A stretch of DNA of 64,000 nt from JAEUHZ01 sp964552795 (GCA_964552795.1 CAZKIO010000001.1:240458-304457), one strand, 5' to 3'. Shown: positions 1-9,155, counted from the first letter of the stretch. Translations and numbers: made by a program. Notes: generated from the letters alone by a model not told the origin.

Positions 1-1006
1 AGCGCTGCAGGAAGAGGATCTGCGCCTGGCGGCACGCGGCCGCATCCTGCGAGCCGCCGGCGACCCAGGCGGGGTCGACATCGATCGGCACGAGGCCGAA
101 CGCCACGAGGGCGGCGACGTGGACGTCGCGCGTCGAGCTCCGCGGGCTCCGCACGATGTCGGTCAGCGTCCGCGCGATCCGCTGGCGCTGCTCGTTCTTC
201 GCCGCCTTGGCGCCGATCAGGCCCAGTCCGTAGGTCGCGAACGCGCGCGTGCGGTAGCCGACCTCGGTCGCACCGACCATCTTGCGGCCGTTCGGCGTGT
301 CGAGCGCGAGATCCTCGAGGCGCTGGATCGACGCGTCGTTGGCCAGGATTCCCAGCGCGATCGCGGCGGTCTCGGCGATCTCCTGGTTGGGATCGGCCAG
401 GAACCGCGCGATCAGCGTTTCGAACGGGCTGGCGCCGTCCTCGCCGCGGATGTCGCCGATCTTGCCCAGCGCGACGAGCGCGCCCGTGACGATGTCGTTG
501 GCGCGTTCGGTCTCCAGCGCTTCGATCAGCGCCGGCACGACCACGGTGCGGATCGTCTCCTCGGACGGCTTCAACGCGGTGCGCGCCGCCTGCGCGCCGT
601 CGAGGCCCGTGAAGTAGTCGTCGCCGGTCCCGGTGCGCAGGCCGGCGTGGACGTGCGCCTTGAGGTTCAGGTATTGGTCCTTGTTGAAGCCCCACCACAG
701 CTCCCACGTGGTGAGGTCCGTGCCGGAATCCGGTCCACCCGTTGCCGCGCCGCCCGCCGCGCCCGGAAGCCCGCCGGTCGGAATGCCCGGGGTGCCGGCG
801 CCCGGCCGCGGACCCGTCGGCGCCGTTCCTCCGCCGGGTTGCGAGGGGCCGATGGGGCCCGGCGTTCCGCCGCCGCTCCCGCCGCCGCCGCCGGGAGGCA
901 CGGTGTCGCCGGGGCCGCGGTAGCTGCCGCCGTGCGCGGAGCCGGTGTCGATCCAGGCGGCGCCGGCGAGGACGATCAGGGAAACGAAGAGCAGGGAACG
1001 ATGCAT
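1..1006 (-). CDS. secreted HEAT-repeat protein (C-terminus beyond the window)
   Basis: The reading frame starts at ATG 1006 and runs off the window edge without a stop, giving 335 visible residues. Residues 1-26 look like a signal peptide with a hydrophobic core (LLFVSLIVLAGAA). Residues about 33-102 are a low-complexity Gly/Pro/Thr linker. From about residue 120 there are repeated amphipathic helical pairs of the HEAT or PBS-lyase type (for example VPALIEALE followed by ALVALGKIGD, then IAETAAIALGILAND). A GGAG Shine-Dalgarno element lies about 9 bases before the ATG. Such proteins are usually periplasmic or secreted protein-interaction scaffolds. No catalytic motif is visible, so the function is unknown. 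It is the last gene of the minus-strand run seen here, separated by 220 bases from the acyltransferase gene. Confidence 0.8.
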   Translation of the reverse strand, partial: MHRSLLFVSLIVLAGAAWIDTGSAHGGSYRGPGDTVPPGGGGGSGGGTPGPIGPSQPGGGTAPTGPRPGAGTPGIPTGGLPGAAGGAATGGPDSGTDLTTWELWWGFNKDQYLNLKAHVHAGLRTGTGDDYFTGLDGAQAARTALKPSEETIRTVVVPALIEALETERANDIVTGALVALGKIGDIRGEDGASPFETLIARFLADPNQEIAETAAIALGILANDASIQRLEDLALDTPNGRKMVGATEVGYRTRAFATYGLGLIGAKAAKNEQRQRIARTLTDIVRSPRSSTRDVHVAALVAFGLVPIDVDPAWVAGGSQDAAACRQAQILFLQR

Positions 1007-1171
1007 GGCGAAACTCCGGTGGGAAACAGGTCGGCCACCACGAACGGCGGCCGGAACTGTCCCGGAGAAGGCAAGGCGTGTGCCGCCGGCGCAGTTCGCG
1101 CGTCGAGCGCACTCCGCGCGTGCAAGCGGGCATCGCCCGCCGTGCGCGGTCGCGCGCGGGGAACGCCCTGC

Positions 1172-1218
1172 GTTCCGTCGGTGTCACGCACGGAACGGCC
1201 GGCCGGCGTTTCGCCGGC
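1172..1218 (-). terminator. double hairpin after the FabD-like gene
   Basis: Two perfect inverted repeats lie just downstream of the stop at 1227 on the minus strand. One is GCCGGCG/CGCCGGC with an AAA-type loop at 1202-1218. The other is GTTCCGT/ACGGAAC at 1172-1196. Neither is followed by a proper U-tract, so termination is possible but not certain. Confidence 0.35.
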
Positions 1219-1226
1219 GTAGCGCG

Positions 1227-2228
1227 TCAGCGGCGCATCGAGATCAGCACCGGCGCGTCGCTCTCCTGCACGCGCAGGAAGTCGTCCTTGGTGCGGATGC
1301 CGCGCCAGCCCTCGGCGACGAGCGCCTGCCCGACGACGCCGCCGAGCGAATTCCCCGGGCCCGGACACACGAGCTGGTCGGGCGCGTGCTCGCGCAGCGC
1401 GACGCGGATCGAGAGCCCGAAGTCGTAGGGCTCGGTGATCTGCGCGCCGAACGTGTAGGCGCGCAGCGCGTCGACGTCGGTGGACCACGGCGTGAAGCGC
1501 GCGCCGCGGCCGTCGATCAGGGTGACGCGCGGCCGCTCGAAGGCGAGGTCCGCGAGCAGCTCGCGCGCGCGGTCGGCGACGCCCTGCACGAGCGCGGTGT
1601 GGTAGGCGCCGTGCTGCTCGAGCTGGATCGGGTACTGGTTCGCGCCGCTCTTGACGCGCGGCAGCGCATTCTTGAGGTGCGCGATGCCGGCGTCCGTGCC
1701 GGCCAGGACCGCGAGGCCCGCCAGGTGGATCGACGGGAAGGCCTGACCGTCCGACGAGGCCAACGCCGCGTCGACCGACTGCATGCGCGCGGGGTCGCGG
1801 CGCCAGTCCTCGTGCACGAGGGGATAGATGATCTGGCCGCCGCCGTGCTCGAGCTGGTGTTCGTGCTGCAGCCGAGACATCTCCTGCACGAGGCGGAAGC
1901 CGTCCTCGAAGGACAGCGCGCCGCCGACGGCCAGCGCCGTGTACCAGCCCAGCGAGTTGCCGGCCACGCACACCACGCGGTGCTCGGCGGCGGCCGCGGC
2001 CGCGTCGAGCATCGACACCAGGTAGATCAGCGGCGAGACGTTGGCCGGGTGCAGGTGCTCCTTGCGGTCGAAGCGCGCCGCGCGGTCGAGCTCGAGCAGC
2101 GACGCGAGCCCGAGCTCGCGGCGGATGCCGTCCGCCGCGTCGATCCAGGGGTGCGCGTCGGGCAGCGAGCGCATCTGCTTCTCGGCGTACGAGCCGCGGC
2201 CCGGGCACAGGATGGCGACGCGGCTCAC
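1227..2228 (-). CDS. FabD-like acyl-carrier-protein S-acyltransferase
   Basis: This 333-residue protein starts at GTG 2228, whose bases overlap the stop of the upstream E1 gene (GTGA), so translation is probably coupled. It has the acyltransferase fold of FabD. The nucleophile elbow is GNSLG (Ser about 92) where FabD usually has GHSLG, and the second catalytic residue is probably the His in the QHGAYH segment near residue 210. FabD enzymes move malonyl groups from CoA to acyl carrier protein. Here the neighbour makes branched or other acyl-CoA from 2-oxo acids, so the acyl group transferred might not be malonyl; that is inference. Substrate cannot be read from the sequence. The length is typical of the family (about 300-330). 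Confidence 0.8.
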   Translation of the reverse strand: MSRVAILCPGRGSYAEKQMRSLPDAHPWIDAADGIRRELGLASLLELDRAARFDRKEHLHPANVSPLIYLVSMLDAAAAAAEHRVVCVAGNSLGWYTALAVGGALSFEDGFRLVQEMSRLQHEHQLEHGGGQIIYPLVHEDWRRDPARMQSVDAALASSDGQAFPSIHLAGLAVLAGTDAGIAHLKNALPRVKSGANQYPIQLEQHGAYHTALVQGVADRARELLADLAFERPRVTLIDGRGARFTPWSTDVDALRAYTFGAQITEPYDFGLSIRVALREHAPDQLVCPGPGNSLGGVVGQALVAEGWRGIRTKDDFLRVQESDAPVLISMRR

Positions 2229-4468
2229 GCCAGCACCTCGCGCAGCGCGTCGGCGATCTGCTCTTCGCCGACCATGACGGCGGCGGTCGCCGAGCCCAGC
2301 GGCACGTAGCAGTCGGCGGCGCGCACGCTGCGCACGCGCACCGCGACGCCCGACTCCGCGAGGTCGGCCACGACGGCCTCGGCCACGCCGCCGCCGCTGG
2401 CGCGGCACTCGTCCACGACCACCACGCGGCCGCACTCCGCCGCGTGCCGGCGCACGGCCTCGAAGGGCAGCGGCGCGAGCCAGCGCAGATCGAGCACCCG
2501 CGCCCTGGTTCCCTGCTCGCGTTCGAGCATGCGCGCGGCGCGCAGCGCGAGGCGCAGGCCGTTGGCGTAGCTCACGATGAGGACGTCCGTGTTCGCCGCG
2601 CCGTGGATGCCGACGTCGCCCGGCAGCAGCGCGTCACGCGGATCCTGCGACGGCACGGGGTAGTCGGTGAGCCAGCCGCCGTCGCCCTCCTCGTGGAGGT
2701 CGCGCTCGTGGTACAGCGCGATCGGCTCGAGGAAGCACACCACGCGCCCGCAGGCCTTGGCCGCCGCGACCGCGCCGCGCAGCATCCGCGCGGCGTCGTC
2801 GCCGCGCGCGGGGACCGCCAGCATCAGGCCGGGGATGTCGCGCAACGCGCCGATCGAGTTGTCGTTGTGGAAGTGCCCGCCGAAACCCTTCTGGTACCCC
2901 AGGCCCTGGATGCGCACGACCATCGGGTTCTGGAAGCGGCCGTTCGAGAAGAACGACAGCGAGCAGGCCTCGCCGCGCAACTGGTCCAGCGCGTTGTGGA
3001 TGTAGGCCAGGTACTGGATCTCGGGCAGCGGCAGGAAGCCGATGTGGGCCGCGCCCTGCGCGATGCCCAGGATGGTGGTCTCGTCCAGCAGCGTGTCGAA
3101 GCAGCGCGCGATGCCGAAGCGCTTCTGCAGCCCTTGCGTCACGCCGTAGACGCCGCCCTTGCGCCCGGTGTCCTCGCCGAACACCAGCGCCTCGGGGTAC
3201 TGCAGCATCAGGTCGTGCAGCGCGGCGTTGACGTGGCTCGCCAGCGTGCGGCGCGTCGGCGTGCGCGCGAGCTCCGGCGCGTTCTCCTGCCACATCTGGG
3301 CGCGCCGCTCCGGCGAGGCGGCGCGGGCCGCCGTCGCACGCACCCGGGCCTCGTCCCACGGCGCGAGCGGCGACTCGACCTCGGCGCGCGTCGCGAGCCG
3401 CGGACGGCGCGCGGCCTCCTCGCCCGCGGCGGCGACGCGCTCGCGCGTGTCGCGCAGCAGGTCCTTGAGTTCCCCGGGCGTCGCCGCGCCGGACTCGATC
3501 AGGAGCCGCGCATTGGCGAGGAGCGGGTCCTGGGCCTCGATGCGCTCGATCTCGGCCAGCGCGCGGTAGCTGGTCTCCAGGTCCGATCCCGCGTGGCCCC
3601 ACAGGCGCGTCGTCTTGAGGTGCAGGAACGTGGGGATGCGCGTGCCGCGGCAGTGATCGACGGCCTGTGCGCAGGCGTCCCAGATCTCGGCCAGGCTGCC
3701 CTCGGCCCGGAAGTAGCGCATCAAGCGCTGCGAGCCGTAGGACTCCTCGATCCACTGCGCGGGCGTATCGACCGAGATGCCGATGCCGTTGTCCTCGCAC
3801 AGGAACAGGATCGGCACCGGGTTGCCGCGGCGGTGGATGTAGCGCGCCGCGTTGATGCCGGCCAGGGCCGTGGCGTGGTTCGCCGAGGCGTCGCCGAAGC
3901 TGCACAGGACGATCGAATCGCGCGACAGGCCCGTGTCGTGGGCCAGGCGCTTGGCGCGGCCGATCGAGAAGGCGAGGCCCACGGCCTTGGGCAAGTGCGA
4001 GGCGATCGTGCTGGTCTGCGGCGGCACCCACAGCTCGCGGCTGCCCCACACCTTGTGGCGGCCGTTGCTGATCGGGTCTTCCTTCGAGGCGCACAGCGAC
4101 AGCAGCGTGTCGAAGGCCGGCGTCGTCCCCGGCCGCTTGCGGCTGCGCGCCATCATCAGGCCGCCCGAGCGGTAGTGCAGGAAGCACGGGTCGTCGAGGC
4201 GCAGGAGGGCGCCGATCACGGCGTTGTTCTCGTGCCCCGCGCTCGAGATCGTGTAGAAGCTGCGGTTGGTCTTCTTGAGCTCGCGCGCGGCGACGTCGAG
4301 CGCCCGCGAGAGGCACTGGTCCTCGAACAACTCCAGCGCCTGGCGCGCGCCGAGGCTGCTGCCGGCCGCCACGGGCTGGTCGGGACCCAGGCGCAGCGCC
4401 GCGGCGGCGGCGCCTTCGAGGTACAGATCGAGCTGCTGCTCGACGACGGCGACGCGGTTCGTGCTCAC
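2225..4468 (-). CDS. fused alpha/beta 2-oxoacid dehydrogenase E1, TPP-dependent
   Basis: The chosen start is GTG 4468 (MSTNRVAVVEQQ), giving 747 residues; the frame stays open further upstream but that part is Pro/Arg-rich and not protein-like. Residues about 40-340 are an E1-alpha domain with the thiamine diphosphate motif GDASANH (about 192) through CEDNGIGIS (about 224-232). Residues about 410-747 are an E1-beta or transketolase pyrimidine-plus-C-terminal domain (VFGEDTGRKGG, then LEPIALYH and VVVDECR). Fused alpha-beta E1 proteins decarboxylate pyruvate or branched-chain 2-oxo acids and acylate the lipoyl group of an E2 partner. No E2 or E3 gene is in the window. The gene is coupled to the FabD-like gene downstream, which points to acyl-CoA production for an acyl-carrier pathway. 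Confidence 0.9.
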   Translation of the reverse strand: MSTNRVAVVEQQLDLYLEGAAAAALRLGPDQPVAAGSSLGARQALELFEDQCLSRALDVAARELKKTNRSFYTISSAGHENNAVIGALLRLDDPCFLHYRSGGLMMARSRKRPGTTPAFDTLLSLCASKEDPISNGRHKVWGSRELWVPPQTSTIASHLPKAVGLAFSIGRAKRLAHDTGLSRDSIVLCSFGDASANHATALAGINAARYIHRRGNPVPILFLCEDNGIGISVDTPAQWIEESYGSQRLMRYFRAEGSLAEIWDACAQAVDHCRGTRIPTFLHLKTTRLWGHAGSDLETSYRALAEIERIEAQDPLLANARLLIESGAATPGELKDLLRDTRERVAAAGEEAARRPRLATRAEVESPLAPWDEARVRATAARAASPERRAQMWQENAPELARTPTRRTLASHVNAALHDLMLQYPEALVFGEDTGRKGGVYGVTQGLQKRFGIARCFDTLLDETTILGIAQGAAHIGFLPLPEIQYLAYIHNALDQLRGEACSLSFFSNGRFQNPMVVRIQGLGYQKGFGGHFHNDNSIGALRDIPGLMLAVPARGDDAARMLRGAVAAAKACGRVVCFLEPIALYHERDLHEEGDGGWLTDYPVPSQDPRDALLPGDVGIHGAANTDVLIVSYANGLRLALRAARMLEREQGTRARVLDLRWLAPLPFEAVRRHAAECGRVVVVDECRASGGGVAEAVVADLAESGVAVRVRSVRAADCYVPLGSATAAVMVGEEQIADALREVLA

Positions 4469-4659
4469 GGTGGGTCGGTGGGCCGCGGCCCGGGTCCGTG
4501 GAATCGAGCGCGGCCCGAGAGCGTAGCCCTGCCGCCGGGAGGCGTCCATCGGCGCCGGTTCCCGGCCGCGGACCCGCCGGATCGCCCCTGGAGCGGGGCT
4601 CGGCCTTGCGTGGGGGGGGAACCCTTGGGCTCGGCGCGCCGAATTCCGATACGCCCGTC

Positions 4660-5733
4660 GTGCGGCTTGCGGTCTCCCTGCTGATCGGCTCGCTGGGCCT
4701 GGTCCCGTCCTGCGCGCTGCCCGCGCGGTTCGCGTTCCCCGAGAACGTCGAGCCGGGGCGCGTCGAGGCGTCGCTGCCCGACGGCGTCGTGCGCTTCGAG
4801 GCGCTCTCGCCCGCGCTGTCACGCTTCTTCGGACGGCCCGCAGCCATGGACGCCTGGCTGGCGCTGCCGCCGGCGTTCCGGCCCGAGGAGCGGATGCCCG
4901 TCTGCTATCACCTGCCCGACCTGGGCGAGGATCCGCTCGCGTTGTGCGCGGCGCAGGCCGCGTACATGCGCGATTCCGGCGACGCGCCGCGCATCGTGCT
5001 GGTCGTGCTCGATCCGCGCGGCATCCACGGACATCATCTGTTCGCGGACTCGGTCAACGAGGGTCCGCGTGGCGAAGCGCTCCTGGCGGACCTCATCCCG
5101 CAGCTCGAGCGCAGCCTGCTGGCGCAGGGCACGCCGCCCTACCGCTTCATCTCGGGCCGCGGCCTGGGTGCGTGGGGCGCGGTCCGCCTGCAGGTGACCT
5201 CGGCGCACGCGTTCGACGGCTGCTGGGCGATCGAGCCCGATCCGCTCGACATGCGCCGCTTCTACGGATCCGACCTGGAGTCCGCGGAGTCCCTGTACCG
5301 CACGCGCGACGGCGAACCGGCGCGACTGACGGGGCGGCGCGTCGCGTACCTCGTGGACGAGGCGGATCTCGACGCACGGCTCGAAGGCTTCGAGACCGCG
5401 CTGGGACCGCGCGGCGACGACGGTCGTCCCATGCAGTTGATCGACCGGCGCACGGGCGCGTTGCAACGGCTGGTGGTCGACTCCTTCCGGCGCGCGGACC
5501 CCGGCGCGCTCCTGATTCGCCGCGGCTCGGTCCTCCAGCCGCGCCTGGACGGCAAGCTCAACCTCTTCGCCGGCGACGGCGACTGCTACGGGCGCGACGA
5601 GTCGCTGCGCCTGTTCGGGCTCGAGCTGCAGCGGCTCCTCGTGCGCGCGCTGGTGCGGATCCGGCCCGAGATCGAGGGCGAGCCCGAGCTGCGCGCGGCC
5701 TGGCGCGAGATGGCCGCGCGGCCGCTGCCCTGA
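4660..5733 (+). CDS. esterase-fold lipoprotein lacking the nucleophile serine
   Basis: The start chosen is GTG 4660 because the next residues (VRLAVSLLIGSLGLVPSC) form a short lipoprotein signal with a lipobox-like VPSC. This gives 357 residues. The core resembles the putative-esterase (esterase D or enterochelin esterase-like) alpha/beta hydrolase family: MPVCYHLPDLGEDP, IVLVVLDPRG, and the elbow ISGRGLGAWGA. In active family members the elbow reads G-x-S-x-G, but here Ser is replaced by Gly, so a normal hydrolase mechanism is unlikely. It lies between divergently and convergently oriented neighbours and is not in an obvious operon. It may be a binding or structural lipoprotein; this is inference. 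Confidence 0.7.
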   Translation: MRLAVSLLIGSLGLVPSCALPARFAFPENVEPGRVEASLPDGVVRFEALSPALSRFFGRPAAMDAWLALPPAFRPEERMPVCYHLPDLGEDPLALCAAQAAYMRDSGDAPRIVLVVLDPRGIHGHHLFADSVNEGPRGEALLADLIPQLERSLLAQGTPPYRFISGRGLGAWGAVRLQVTSAHAFDGCWAIEPDPLDMRRFYGSDLESAESLYRTRDGEPARLTGRRVAYLVDEADLDARLEGFETALGPRGDDGRPMQLIDRRTGALQRLVVDSFRRADPGALLIRRGSVLQPRLDGKLNLFAGDGDCYGRDESLRLFGLELQRLLVRALVRIRPEIEGEPELRAAWREMAARPLP

Positions 5734-5745
5734 CGCGATCGGGGA

Positions 5746-7854
5746 TCAGCGCCGCCCCGGCCGCAGGTCCGGCTCGGCGCTCGCCGCCGCACGGTAGTCG
5801 CGCGCGGACAACGGCGCGGATTCCTCGCGCGGCTCGCCGAAACCGCGCCGCGCGGGGACCGTCGTGTACAGCGCGCGCGGCACGTACGACTCGAAGAACC
5901 GGCGCTCGGCCTCCTCGATCGCCTCCAGGCCGAAGCGCGGCTTCTCGCGCAGTCCGGCGATGTGCGAAGCGGGCGGTGCCGGCATGGCGCCGCGCGTGGC
6001 GTGCTGCGCGCGCTGGAAGTGCGTGCGGAAGGCGCGCGGGCCGAACTCCAGGAAGTGCAGGAACGTGTGGTGGGTCGAGATGGCGCCGGCCCACGGGTAG
6101 GGGTGCAGCTCGAATCGCGCGGCGACGCGGTCGATCTCGGCGTCCACCTGGCGCTGGGCCTCGGGCCCGCGGCGTCCCGAGGCATGCGTGAACAGCGCGT
6201 AGAGGCGCAGGTCGTCGCCCTCGGCGTAGTAGACGCGGCGGATGCCGTAGCGCGCCGGGTCCTGGGCCACGTGCGAGCCGTTCTCCAGGCCGAACTCGCC
6301 GACCAGGAACAGGTCGATCGCGTCCTCCTCCGCCTCGATCCAGCGCACGGTCTCGAGCGCCTCTTCCACCGTCTCGTCGGGGTGGTCGGTGAACGTCATC
6401 CACTCCGTCGCCACGCCGGCTTCGTGGAATGCGCGGTTGACCTCGGTCAACGTGGCCCGGTCGACGCCCTTGCGCATCAGCTCGAGGATGCGGTCCGAGC
6501 CGCTCTCGATGCCGAACGCCGCCGAGCGCAGGCCGGCCGCGTACAGGCGCTGGCAGCGCTCGGGCGTGAAGTAGCGCTCGATCTTGAGGTCGCTCGACCA
6601 GCGGATCTTGACGCCCTTGTCGATCAACGCGTCGGCCAGGCGCAGCGCGTACTTGGGCGAGAGCACGTCGCACGACAGGTACACGTTGCGCACGCCGTAG
6701 CGCCGCGAGAGCTGGCCGAGGTGCGCCGCGGCGGTCTCGGGCGGAACCTCGCGGTAGCTGGCGGTCGCGGTCTCGGTCAGGCCGTAGTAGCAGAACGAGC
6801 ACTGGCCCCAGTAGCAGCCGCGCGTCGGCGCGTAGAGCAGCGTGCGGCTCGGCGCGAGGTAGCGATCGAGGTCGAGATCCGAGTAGTCCGGCGCCGGCGC
6901 CTCGCGCAGGTCGAGCGTCCAGCGCGGGCCGCGGTGCGTCGCGCTGCCGCCGGGCTCCGTCAACAGCAGGTTGGGCACGTCGCGCAGCAGCGCGAAGCGC
7001 TCCCGGGGCTCGGCGGCCGCGCGCCACGCGGGCAACAGCGGGAACAGCGCCGCGAGCGTCTGCTCGCCCTCGAACAGTCCGATCCCGTCGACCCACTCCA
7101 GGAGACGCAGGCGACGACCCTCGTCCAGGTGCACCGCGATCTGGTGCACGGCCGGTCCGCCCAGCGCCACGAACGCCGACGGCGCGCGCTCCTTGAGGAA
7201 GCGCGCGAGGTGCAGCGCCTCGGGGATCTGCGAGGGAAAGACCACGGAAATCCCGATGAATTCGGCCTCCGAGGGGTCGCACGGCGGCCCCTCGCCGCTC
7301 TCCCAGTCCCAGTCCTGCGCCGCGGCGAAGTACTGCTCGTAGAACTCGCGGAGCGGGCTCAGGCGCTCGTCGCAGTACTTCGCGAGCAGATCGAAGCTCC
7401 ACGGCGCGACGTCGTGCGCCAGCGTGTTGAATCCGAACTGGAAGGGCCAGTAGGCCGCGCTCAGGGCCTCGAACATCTCGCCGGCCTGGCGGCGCGCGAA
7501 CGCGTAGTGCGCGGCGTCGAAGAACAGCTCGCGCGTCCGGAACACCTCGATGGGGCCGGGCGACGCGCCCAGGACGCGTTCGATCTTCTCGCGTGCCAGC
7601 GTGAGGCGGCGGTACTCGCGCTGCTCGTCGAAATCGAGCGCGCCGCGCGTGTTGAGGAACGAGAACCGCGCGCCGATGCGCCGGCCCAGGTCGGCCAGCG
7701 TCTCGCGATCGAAGAGCCAGTGCGTGGCTTCGAGGTTGAGGTCGACGACGCGCGCATCCAGCCCGCGCGCGCGCAGCCAGCCCTTGAGCGTCGGCAGGCT
7801 CAGGTACGGCTGCGTCGGATCCGCGAACGGGGGGTGGATGAGGAGGTGACTCAT
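5746..7854 (-). CDS. B12-binding-type radical SAM protein
   Basis: This 702-residue protein has an N-terminal Rossmann-like region of the cobalamin-binding radical SAM type. It begins MSHLLIHPPFADPTQPYLSL and continues to GISVVFPSQIPEAL and ALGGPAV, about residues 1-260. A radical SAM barrel follows with the iron-sulfur motif C-x4-C-x2-C at Cys 347, 352 and 355 (RGCYWGQCSFC). Later segments (AAGLRSAAFGIESG, WMTFTDHPDETVEEAL) are typical of the Elp3/MiaB-like barrel. The spacing C-x4-C resembles enzymes acting in peptide or natural-product maturation rather than the common C-x3-C. Substrate is unknown. An AAGGG Shine-Dalgarno precedes the ATG. A five-codon frame (7868-7851) ends in the ATGA that overlaps this start. 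Confidence 0.85.
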   Translation of the reverse strand: MSHLLIHPPFADPTQPYLSLPTLKGWLRARGLDARVVDLNLEATHWLFDRETLADLGRRIGARFSFLNTRGALDFDEQREYRRLTLAREKIERVLGASPGPIEVFRTRELFFDAAHYAFARRQAGEMFEALSAAYWPFQFGFNTLAHDVAPWSFDLLAKYCDERLSPLREFYEQYFAAAQDWDWESGEGPPCDPSEAEFIGISVVFPSQIPEALHLARFLKERAPSAFVALGGPAVHQIAVHLDEGRRLRLLEWVDGIGLFEGEQTLAALFPLLPAWRAAAEPRERFALLRDVPNLLLTEPGGSATHRGPRWTLDLREAPAPDYSDLDLDRYLAPSRTLLYAPTRGCYWGQCSFCYYGLTETATASYREVPPETAAAHLGQLSRRYGVRNVYLSCDVLSPKYALRLADALIDKGVKIRWSSDLKIERYFTPERCQRLYAAGLRSAAFGIESGSDRILELMRKGVDRATLTEVNRAFHEAGVATEWMTFTDHPDETVEEALETVRWIEAEEDAIDLFLVGEFGLENGSHVAQDPARYGIRRVYYAEGDDLRLYALFTHASGRRGPEAQRQVDAEIDRVAARFELHPYPWAGAISTHHTFLHFLEFGPRAFRTHFQRAQHATRGAMPAPPASHIAGLREKPRFGLEAIEEAERRFFESYVPRALYTTVPARRGFGEPREESAPLSARDYRAAASAEPDLRPGRR

Positions 7855-8189
7855 GGGGAACCCTTCATGATGACGAGGGCGCGACCCCCTTCCAGCGCAC
7901 TATGTCCCGCTTCCGGAAACGGACCGGGAAGAAATCCCCAAATGCCTGCCCCCCGCTACAATGGAGTTGCCGGATGCGGGACGCAGGACCCGCGGACGGC
8001 CTGTCGTTCACGTGCGCCGTCGCGCGCGGGGGGCGGACCGGCAGGGTCCGCGACCGCGGCGAGCGACTCCTTCGGTAGGGGAGTCGGGAACACGTGCGCG
8101 CAGCAGGTCTTGGGCCGCCGCGAGGGCATCCCCCCCGAGGCGCTCCACCCGACCCCTTCCCGGGGGAGGAAGGACCCAGGAGAGAAGAC
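7855..8189 (+). other. intergenic region and tad leader
   Basis: This 335-base stretch separates the divergent radical SAM and tad genes and holds no convincing gene. A TACAAT hexamer at 7957-7962 could be the -10 box of the tad promoter, though no good -35 box is seen 17 bases before it. That would leave a leader of about 220 bases. The leader contains a hairpin with stem CGACTCC/GGAGTCG near 8064-8087. The AGGAGAG ribosome-binding site of the first tad gene lies near 8178. Confidence 0.4.
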
Positions 8190-9095
8190 ATGATCGCAGA
8201 GATCCCCACGCGGCAGCCGACGGCAGGTCAGGCGGGCTCGAGGGCGCACCGTCGCGCCCGGCGCCAGGGATCCATCCTTGTCGAGTTCGCGCTGGTGGCG
8301 ATCGCGTTCTACCTGCTGCTCGCCGGCACTCTCGAGATGGGGCGCATGATCACCACCTCCCAGCTCGTGCAGAACGCGGCGCGGACCGCGGCCCGCGAGT
8401 TGGCCCTGATGCCCCTTCCGGCGACGTTCAACTTCGACGAGGCCCTGGCCTGCCCGTCGGTGCGTGCGCGCGTCTACGACCCGGCGATGCTGGTGGTCGA
8501 GATGCCCGGTGCCATGCCGGACGTGTCCAATTGGCCGATCCTCAACCGCCTGTTGGTGCCCCTGATGATCGTCGAGACGGTCGGCGGGACGCGCTACCTG
8601 CGCTATCCGGGGGCGCTGGTGCTCGACGCGAGCGGTGCCTTGACCGTGGCGGTCCCGCAGGTCGTTTCGCGCGGCACCGACGGCGTCGAGACGATCCGCT
8701 GGGTCCCGGTGGTCGAGGAAGTGCGACCCGAGGGGGGCGCTGCCGGGGCCGGGCCGTTCAGCCTCGCCTCGAACGGTCCGGAGCGTGGTCTGGTCGCTTT
8801 GAGGATCAACTGTCCCTACCAAGCAAGCATGTTGACGGCGTACCAGGCTCAGGACATCGGCGCGCCGTCCCCGACCAACGACCCGATCCTGGCCAACGAC
8901 GGCGGGGTCACCCAGCTCAACTCCGCCCCCGGAACGCTCGTGGGCGGCGGCGAGGGCGGCGCCTACGCCGGACAGTACGGCCTGGGGAAGTTCTACGCCC
9001 TCAAGAAGGAAGTCCGCCCCTTCCGCCGCCTCATCTCCGGCCAATCGATCTTCCGGCGCGAGGTCTTCAGCCCCGCCCCGGTCTGCCCTCCCTGA
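8190..9095 (+). CDS. TadE-like pseudopilin of the Tad pilus
   Basis: This 301-residue protein starts at ATG 8190, preceded by a strong purine-rich site (AGGAGAG). Its N-terminus has a class III prepilin-type signal: basic residues RRARRQG, then a processing site G27 followed by SILVEF. The Glu at +5 and the aromatic at +6 fit TadE-type pseudopilins, and a hydrophobic helix follows at about 31-52. The C-terminal 250 residues form a periplasmic domain with no clear motif. TadE-like minor pilins are cut by a prepilin peptidase and join the pilus or its assembly platform. It is the first gene of the tad operon here. It is longer than the usual 150-200 residues of TadE. Confidence 0.75.
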   Translation: MIAEIPTRQPTAGQAGSRAHRRARRQGSILVEFALVAIAFYLLLAGTLEMGRMITTSQLVQNAARTAARELALMPLPATFNFDEALACPSVRARVYDPAMLVVEMPGAMPDVSNWPILNRLLVPLMIVETVGGTRYLRYPGALVLDASGALTVAVPQVVSRGTDGVETIRWVPVVEEVRPEGGAAGAGPFSLASNGPERGLVALRINCPYQASMLTAYQAQDIGAPSPTNDPILANDGGVTQLNSAPGTLVGGGEGGAYAGQYGLGKFYALKKEVRPFRRLISGQSIFRREVFSPAPVCPP

Positions 9096-9155
9096 TCCAC
9101 GCTCGCTGACCCTTCTGCTCCAACGCCCCAACGCACACCTGCTGGTACCACACCC

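Noticed and set aside
7963..8185. Possible cyclic-di-GMP riboswitch in the tad leader (GGGACGCA and CGGTAGG segments)
   Set aside because: The other conserved parts (CAAACC segment, GNRA loop pairing) are missing and the hairpins do not fit the class I fold. A covariance search would settle it.
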